Source of the DNA: Holophagaceae bacterium UBA692
GTDB taxonomy: Bacteria > Acidobacteriota > Holophagae > Holophagales > Holophagaceae
NCBI GenBank assembly: GCA_002297665.1
Contig: DBMS01000004.1
Span: forward strand, 1 to 10,170
DNA length: 10,170 nt
Direction: 5' to 3'
The notes beneath the pieces were generated by a model. The model worked only from the letters and a program-made list of their open reading frames with translations, was not told the origin of the DNA and made no database searches. This document shows, in pieces, positions 1-5,200 of this stretch (position 1 is its first letter; every line of letters begins with the position of its first letter). A program made the translations under genes and the position numbers.

Positions 1-2
1 TC

Positions 3-50
3 GCCGACCCCAGCGGGAACGTGCTCGCCGTCTGCACCGATGTGGAGTAG
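3..50 (+). CDS. C-terminal end of a VOC (glyoxalase/bleomycin-resistance-like) family protein, 5' end off the window
   Basis: Only the last 15 codons and a TAG stop (48-50) are inside the window; the visible residues are ADPSGNVLAVCTDVE. The stretch D-P-S-G-N-V-L resembles the DPxGN turn that precedes the final beta strand of VOC-fold proteins (glyoxalase I, extradiol dioxygenases, bleomycin-resistance proteins). The family assignment rests on this short motif alone. The stop codon overlaps the start of the next gene (ATG at 40) by 11 bases in another frame, which suggests the two are co-transcribed and translationally coupled. No function can be given beyond the fold guess. Confidence 0.5.
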   Translation, partial: ADPSGNVLAVCTDVE

Positions 51-912
51 GCGGGCCGGGGCGGTCTTTCTCCTCGCCGGGGCCCTCCACGGGCAGCCTC
101 CCGGGAAGGTGGTGGTCCTGGAGGCCGCCGCCACGGGGATCCCGCCCCTGCCCGCCAGCGTCGCCGAGGCCCGCAGGGACTTCGCCCGGGTCCGCAAGGA
201 CCTGGACGCCGCCTACCGGGAGGCCGGCGTCTACCTCGCGGCCTGCTCCCGCGACTTGGCCGCCCTGGGCCGGACCGGCGCCCCCTTCACCCTCCCCGCG
301 GCCCTGGCGGAGGAGGCCCGGGCCCTGTCGGGGTTCCTGTTCGACGGGGCCTTCCTGGCCCTTGAGGACCCGCTCCTCCAGCGCTGGAACGCGTGGCAGA
401 CCACGCTGCTCCGCCAGGGCCTGGCCCGGCCCGCCGAGGCCCAGCGCATGGCCGACGGCATGCGCCTCCTGTCCTCCAGCAAGGCCGAGGTCACCGCCCG
501 GGTCCCCCCCGCCGGCAGCACCCTGGAGGTCCTTTGCGAGAACCCCGCCGGCCAGGAGCGCACGGTGCTGCGCCTCCCCCCCAACGTCCGGTGGGTGGAG
601 GTCCTGGCGGTGGACCGTATGGAATACGGGGCCAACACCGAATTCGGGAAGCTCGCCACCGCCTACGCCGACGCCCAGGCCGCACCCCTTGCCGAGGCCT
701 GGGCGCCCCTCGCCGCCCACCTGAAGCGCGAGGCCGCGGCCCTCCTGGACCTGGACCGAACAGCCAAGCCCACGGACGACCCGGCCCTCAAGGCCCTCAG
801 GCTGATGGCGAGGGTGAACTACATGGAACGTTTCCGGTCGACCCTGTGGTTCTGCCAGGTGGTGTGGGCGCACATGGCGTCCCGGAAGGTGCTGTCCATG
901 GGTCAGATGTGA
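40..912 (+). CDS. Hypothetical secreted protein, 290 residues
   Basis: I do not recognise a family. The N-terminus (MWSRRAGAVFLLAGALHGQP) has two arginines, a short hydrophobic core and a small-residue region near residues 17-19, so it looks like a short Sec signal peptide and the protein is probably periplasmic or extracytoplasmic. The mature part is rich in Ala, Leu, Arg and Glu and looks mostly helical at about residues 38-155 and 215-285. A more beta-like stretch lies between (about 158-195, with a Cys-Glu-Asn-Pro-Ala-Gly turn). No catalytic motif is evident. The start at 40 overlaps the upstream VOC-like stop and has no strong Shine-Dalgarno sequence, consistent with translation by coupling. 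High third-position GC supports a real, resident gene. The TGA stop at 910-912 marks the end of the high-GC block; base composition changes sharply after it. Confidence 0.75.
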   Translation: MWSRRAGAVFLLAGALHGQPPGKVVVLEAAATGIPPLPASVAEARRDFARVRKDLDAAYREAGVYLAACSRDLAALGRTGAPFTLPAALAEEARALSGFLFDGAFLALEDPLLQRWNAWQTTLLRQGLARPAEAQRMADGMRLLSSSKAEVTARVPPAGSTLEVLCENPAGQERTVLRLPPNVRWVEVLAVDRMEYGANTEFGKLATAYADAQAAPLAEAWAPLAAHLKREAAALLDLDRTAKPTDDPALKALRLMARVNYMERFRSTLWFCQVVWAHMASRKVLSMGQM

Positions 913-934
913 TGGCGCTAAGCGAATTTTTGTT

Positions 935-964
935 TTGATATAAGTTGTTAAATTCCATTATTAT
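935..964 (+). promoter_or_regulatory. Sigma-70-type promoter for the bacteriocin-type gene
   Basis: TTGATA (935-940, 5 of 6 matches to TTGACA) is followed after 18 bases by TATTAT (959-964, 5 of 6 matches to TATAAT). The surrounding 925-980 segment is strikingly AT-rich compared with the high-GC neighbours. Transcription would start near 970-972, giving a leader of about 75 bases before the ATG at 1047. The assignment rests on sequence match, spacing and position. Confidence 0.55.
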
Positions 965-980
965 TTGAAACCTTTCAAAT
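963..980. promoter_or_regulatory. Operator-like perfect palindrome over the -10/+1 region
   Basis: ATTTGAAACCTTTCAAAT is an inverted repeat with two perfect 8-base arms (963-970 and 973-980) separated by CC. It overlaps the last two bases of the predicted -10 box, and its centre falls at the expected transcription start, a classic position for a repressor that blocks polymerase. The binding protein is unknown and not encoded next to it. Alternatively the repeat could act as a short hairpin at the 5' end of the transcript, but the AT-rich arms make that structure weak. Confidence 0.45.
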
Positions 981-1033
981 GGGACCCAGCATCCTTTCTG
1001 TTGAGGAGGAGCATCGCCGATGTTCCATCCCGC

Positions 1034-1041
1034 GAGGGAGG
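1034..1041 (+). promoter_or_regulatory. Ribosome binding site that fixes the bacteriocin-type gene start
   Basis: GAGGGAGG ends five bases before the ATG at 1047, a near-ideal Shine-Dalgarno sequence and spacing. A second purine-rich site (GAGGAGGAG, 1003-1011) sits before an in-frame ATG at 1020. That start would add nine residues ahead of the leader, which otherwise begins with its normal length at 1047. Confidence 0.6.
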
Positions 1042-1046
1042 TTTTC

Positions 1047-1400
1047 ATGGATACGCTCAACAGGTTGATCTCTTTATCAGAAAAGGAGTTGTCGCACGTC
1101 AATGGGGGAATGATGCTCGCGTTGAGAGGCTCTGATAGGCCTTTGACCAACCCGGCAACCCCATCCAATTTCTCATACCATGACCTGCGAAATCGGATGA
1201 CCGGCGGAATGATCGGCGGTGCGGCCAGGGGCTACCAACAGGGCGGCCCCGCAGGTATTCCGCCAGGAGCTGTTGGTGGGGGATTGGCGGCGGGAATGGG
1301 CTATTGTGCCACCCATGGACCTGGAATCGGACCTACCTATTCGTCCAATATCAATTCCTGCATGCGCATTCCCACAAACCGCCAACCCTTTTTCATGTAG
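1047..1400 (+). CDS. Bacteriocin-type (class II-like) precursor with double-glycine leader, 117 residues
   Basis: Residues 1-21 are MDTLNRLISLSEKELSHVNGG, a textbook double-glycine leader. Counting back from the cleavage point it has Gly -1/-2, Val -4, Leu -7, Glu -8 and Leu -12. Such leaders are cut and the peptide exported by ABC transporters with a C39 peptidase domain. The 96-residue core (22-117) is Gly/Ala-rich. Residues 51-86 hold many closely spaced Gly and small residues (GGMIGGAARG, GAVGGGLAAGMG), like the GxxxG-bearing membrane helices of two-peptide and Blp-type class II bacteriocins. Two cysteines (87 and 105) could form a disulphide. The core is longer than most class II bacteriocins. 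The start at 1047 is preferred because of its RBS and the leader length. No transporter is in the window. A double-glycine secreted peptide with a signalling or other role, or a modified RiPP substrate, cannot be excluded. Confidence 0.75.
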   Translation: MDTLNRLISLSEKELSHVNGGMMLALRGSDRPLTNPATPSNFSYHDLRNRMTGGMIGGAARGYQQGGPAGIPPGAVGGGLAAGMGYCATHGPGIGPTYSSNINSCMRIPTNRQPFFM

Positions 1401-1446
1401 ACCCGTTTCACAGCGGGGCCGAAGAACCTGCAATCAATTCGTATGG

Positions 1447-1482
1447 TACCGCCACGCCAGGTTCAATCCTGGCGTGGCGGTA
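1447..1482 (+). promoter_or_regulatory. Perfect 15-bp stem-loop between the bacteriocin-type gene and the small membrane protein
   Basis: TACCGCCACGCCAGG (1447-1461) and CCTGGCGTGGCGGTA (1468-1482) are exact inverted repeats with a 6-base loop (TTCAAT). The stem is GC-rich and would be very stable in RNA. No run of T follows on the plus strand, so it is not a standard intrinsic terminator. It lies 46 bases after the upstream stop and ends 24 bases before the next start. It could be a partial terminator or a 3'-end stabiliser that sets the ratio of peptide to downstream protein. The hexamer GTATGG occurs just outside each arm (1441-1446 and 1480-1485). Confidence 0.6.
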
Positions 1483-1506
1483 TGGAGCGGATGGAGAAGG
1501 GATTAT

Positions 1507-1659
1507 ATGCTTTTAAGAAAATTTTATATTTATATTGCTTTCATTTCAGTCATTCTCCTCTATTTGCTATTCGGTGGGATCAGCCTCTGGATCGGGTTGG
1601 CCAGTCTTGTGATGGGCTACCTATCGGCTGCTTTATTAGGCCCGAAATCATCCAATTAG
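1507..1659 (+). CDS. Small two-helix membrane protein, 50 residues; candidate immunity protein
   Basis: A purine-rich GGAGAAGGG (1493-1501) lies five bases before the ATG. The product begins with a basic MLLRK, then has two hydrophobic segments (about residues 6-22 and 25-44) separated by Gly-Gly, and ends in a short polar tail (GPKSSN). It is therefore an integral inner-membrane hairpin protein. Many class II bacteriocins are followed by small multi-pass immunity proteins, and this gene sits 106 bases after the bacteriocin-type gene on the same strand in the same lower-GC island, so an immunity role is the natural inference. No family motif proves this. It could also be a second exported peptide, although it lacks a double-glycine leader, or an unrelated small membrane protein. 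The coding assignment rests on the RBS and hydrophobic pattern, since the frame is short. Confidence 0.55.
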   Translation: MLLRKFYIYIAFISVILLYLLFGGISLWIGLASLVMGYLSAALLGPKSSN

Positions 1660-1697
1660 GCCTATTCGATGAAACGGGCCGATCCCGTCAGGAATCT

Positions 1698-2246
1698 TCA
1701 AATGTCCGAGTCCCAGCGAGTGTTGTGATACGTGGTGCGTTCCCAGACTTCAGTGGGGAATTCGCCGTGCCTCCAGACGCGCTCGACGATCTGGTATTGG
1801 CCTTTCCGGTGCCTTGAGGGGAGGATCCTGAACTTCACCTGGTAGGAAGCCGCGGCATCGCCACCCTCGACGGCGAGAACGTAGGCGTTCTTTTCCTTCC
1901 ACGCCTTGGCCTTGGTTGGATCGAAGATGTCCGCGAACGCGCTCTGGGGAATGAGCACGAAGACACCATTGATCTGGATCTGTACCTTCGCCAGGGGATT
2001 GAACCCGTTCTCCCGGTCCTTCATCCAGGAGAAGGGATTTGCGTTCATGGTTTTCCGCTCAGTTTCGGTCGGACCCTGGGTCGGATTCATGTCGAATTGG
2101 ACCTTCATTCGGGTGCTTCCCCCCAAGGTGCCCTCAAGGACGAGGGTGTTGCCTTTGGCCGTGCCCTCAAGGGGGGGGGACCCCTGAAGCACGCCAGGCA
2201 TCGTGAGGGTCATGGCCAGAAGGAAGGAATAGGATCCCCATTGCAT
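1698..2246 (-). CDS. Secreted protein, 182 residues; candidate periplasmic immunity protein of the RHS-Tlde1 toxin
   Basis: The start is fixed by AAGGAG (complement of 2254-2259), seven bases before the ATG. This RBS lies in the last codons of the RHS gene, whose TAA stop ends only three bases upstream, so the two are translationally coupled. Residues 1-23 (WGSYSFLLAMTLTMPGVLQG region) form a Sec signal peptide. The mature domain has no cysteine and alternates beta-like stretches (KVQIQINGVFVLIP at about 87-100, YQVKFRI at about 143-149). No enzyme motif is visible and I do not recognise the family. The gene follows a peptidoglycan-targeting toxin tip and its product is exported to the compartment where that toxin would act, so an immunity role is the best inference. 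A nine-base C run on the coding strand (plus-strand G at 2171-2179) lies just after the signal peptide, where slippage would frameshift the gene. Confidence 0.8.
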   Translation of the reverse strand: MQWGSYSFLLAMTLTMPGVLQGSPPLEGTAKGNTLVLEGTLGGSTRMKVQFDMNPTQGPTETERKTMNANPFSWMKDRENGFNPLAKVQIQINGVFVLIPQSAFADIFDPTKAKAWKEKNAYVLAVEGGDAAASYQVKFRILPSRHRKGQYQIVERVWRHGEFPTEVWERTTYHNTRWDSDI

Positions 2247-2249
2247 AAA

Positions 2250-5200
2250 TTATCTCCTTGGGGGGCACCATTTGGGAGGGGGGCCGTATCTTGGGGGGGT
2301 GTACCTGAGAGGTGGCGGAGGCGGTGGGGGCTGCGGAGGAACGACGGTGAAGCGGGTTGCTCCGCTGTCGTTGATGAACTGGCGCCCCTTGTGGTTGAGG
2401 ATCGGACAACCCTTCGATTCCTGGCCGAATTTTGAGGGATCCCTGGAAGGACCGTGAATATAAAATTGATCGTCACGCCCGAATAGGTTGGTTCCCTGTC
2501 TTGGGCGTAGGGGGATGGCCAACTCGCCCAGGCGCGGATGGGTGAACGAAGGCTGGATGGTCCAGTCACCCTGCGGGATGGGTCCTTGGTCCTTCCAGGC
2601 TTGTTGGCTTGGTTCATTCTTCCCCAACCCCCTCCCCGACCACCCCGTCCCGATGGAAGAATCCCTCGGGAATCCAAGGGTGTCGGAATGGTAGGTGTAG
2701 GTTCCGGAGGGCTGGGAGTAGGTCACGGTGGGCTCGGTGGTAAGGCGGTTGCCCTGCATGAAGTTCTGGAAGCCGGTCATGGAGTTGCCCAGTTGGCTCC
2801 CTTCGTGGATGAAGCTGGGGTTCCAGGGGGAGATTGTAGGAGGGCCACCGGGGGCGGGGGGCGGGGCGAAGGTGGGACTGAAAAGGCCGCTCATGTCCGG
2901 AGGCGATGGGCGCAGTGGCGGCGGGGGATCCACGGGGACCATGGCGCAGCCGGAAGGGTCCGCGAAGGCGGTAGGCATGCCCTGGACGAAGGCATAGCGA
3001 TTCCAGGCCTGGGAGAGCGCGGGGCCGGAAGGGCAGAGGGGGTCGGGGGACAGGAAGCGCCGGTAGGCGGGCAGGAGAAGTCTGGCCTCGAGGCGGACGA
3101 GACCCGCGGGCGCGGCGGTCTCGCCGCCGGTGAAGCCCTGGGGGACGCGGCCTTCCGCATCCAGGGTCTCGCCGTGGGGCAGGAGCTTCATGCGGGCCAC
3201 CGCGAGCCCGGCAGGCCCGGTGACCAGGCGGACCCTGCCCAGGCGGTCCAGGTGGAGGAAGTGGATGCCCCGGCCATCCACCTCCGCCAGCGGGAGGGTG
3301 CCCAGGTGGATGAGATCCCGGCGCCAGGCCGGATCCTCCCCTTCCCACTGGCTTACCAGGCGGCCGTCATCGTCGTGCACGTTGAGCGTGCGGGCGATGC
3401 GGGTCGATCCCTCCCAGGTTTCCGCGAGGGCACAAAGGCCCCGGGCATCGTAGGCGTAGGTTTCCGTGCGCCCGGTCCGCGCGTCGAAGCAGCGGGTCAC
3501 CCGGCCCAGGGCGTCCACGGCCAGGTTCAGCTGGGTCCGTGGGTTCCCCGTCTGGGCCCAGACCTGCGTCAGATGTCCCTGGGCGTCGTACTCGGCTCCG
3601 GTGGGAACGCCGCCGGCGGTGGCGGGGAGCCGGTTGGAAGCCCTGAGGGCGGCCTGCTCTTCCGCGTTCAGGGAGAAGTTGTTGAAGGCGCATTGCGGGC
3701 TGAACTCCCCCGGAACGTCGCCGGAGGTGAAGCTGTGGACAAGGTTGCCCTGGAGGTCGTACCGGTAGGTCACCGCCACGAGGCCGGCCCCGTCCAGGCG
3801 CCGGGCGGTCACGCCGGTGAGGCGGTCCAGGGCATCGAAGCCATACCGATCCTCGCCGTCGGACACCAGGCGGCCCCGCTCGTCGTAGTCGTAGGCCCAG
3901 GACATGCCACCGGCACCGCGCGGGAGCCGGGTGCAAAGGGCGCGAAGGCGCCCGGAGGAGTCCCGGTCATAATGCGTCGTGACGCCGTTCGCGAAGGCCA
4001 GGGCGGAGCACAGCCCGGTGGCGGCATCCATCGACACCTCCGCGATGGGAATCCCGTTTCGGGACACGGCCCTGGGCGCGCCCTCCAGGTCGCGGTCCAT
4101 CATCACCGTGTTCGGGCCCACGCCGGACGCCACGTCGGCTCCGGCCGGGTCATGGGTGAAGAACTGGGGGACCACCACGTCACGGGTACCCAGGCGCACC
4201 CGGGTTTCCATGCGGGAAAGGCGCCCCCCCGGGGCCCCGAAGGTGCGCCGCACCTCCACGGCGCCGTCCCGGTGCCGCCAGCAGGCGCCCATGGCCGCGC
4301 CGTGCGCGCCGGAAGGATCGTCGTAGTCGAAGGCCTCGTCCACGGTGCCGTCCTCCGAACGCACCGTGAGCGGACGCATCAGGGCGTCGAAGGCGCACCG
4401 GAGGATGCGCCCGGCCCGGTCCACGGTTCCGGGTGCGCCGGTGACCGTGAAATCGCGGTAGGTGGTTGGACCGGTTTCCGGCTGGGTGGTGCGGGTCAAC
4501 CATCCGAACCGGTTGAAGGTCCAGGTTCGGACCTGATGATCCCCTTGCCGCACGGCCGTCAATCGATCCGCATCGTCGTAGGCGAACCGGGTCCTGCCGC
4601 CCAGGGCGTCCGTAACTTCCACCACGCGACCCAACGCGTCCCGGCGGGAGAAACCCCGGTCCGTGAATGTGACGAGGCCCGCATGGCGCATGCGGGTCCC
4701 AGGGATGCCGTCTCCGGCAAGGAGGTTGAGCCTTCCCTGTGCGTCATAGGCCCAGGTCTGGCCGGGCCCGCCCTTGGCGGGGGGCCGCGTCCCTTCGCCT
4801 TCCATCCAGGCGGAGGCGAAGGTGAGGCGTCCCATTGGGTCGTAGTCCAGCCGCCGATGGGAGGGGCGTGAACCTCCGCGGCTCACCTGCGCCAACTGGC
4901 CGAATCCGTCGAAGCGATAGGAGGTCCGGCTGGCGCCCAGGGTCACGGTGAACCCCAGGTGGTCGTCATCGTACTGGATCACGGTGGGACGGCCCCCGTC
5001 GGGAGGCTCCATGCGGATCGTGCGCCCGCTGGCATCCCGGACGATGGCCGTACGCTTGCCGTTGGCGTCCGTGAGACCCGTGATCCGCCCAAGCCCATCC
5101 CGCTCCTGCCTCAAGGCCCAGGCCACGCCGTGGGGGCGGGCCTCCACCATGAATCCCGTTTCGTCATGGTTGAACGTGGTGCCCACCTGGCCGGACAGGT

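Noticed and set aside
1020..1046. Upstream in-frame ATG of the bacteriocin-type gene
   Set aside because: It would add nine residues (MFHPAREVF) before a leader that already has normal length from 1047, and the 1047 start has an ideal RBS. It does have its own purine-rich site, so it is not fully excluded.
1674..1688. Short hairpin (ACGGG/CCCGT) between the two convergent modules as a terminator
   Set aside because: Only five base pairs and no real T run on either side; too weak to call as a terminator, although the 38-base convergent gap is where one would be expected.
2538..4871. Long plus-strand open frame (777 codons) opposite the RHS gene
   Set aside because: It is antisense to clear YD-repeat coding sequence, its product is low-complexity Gly/Ala/Arg/Val, and it shows no domain. 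High GC makes long antisense open frames common.
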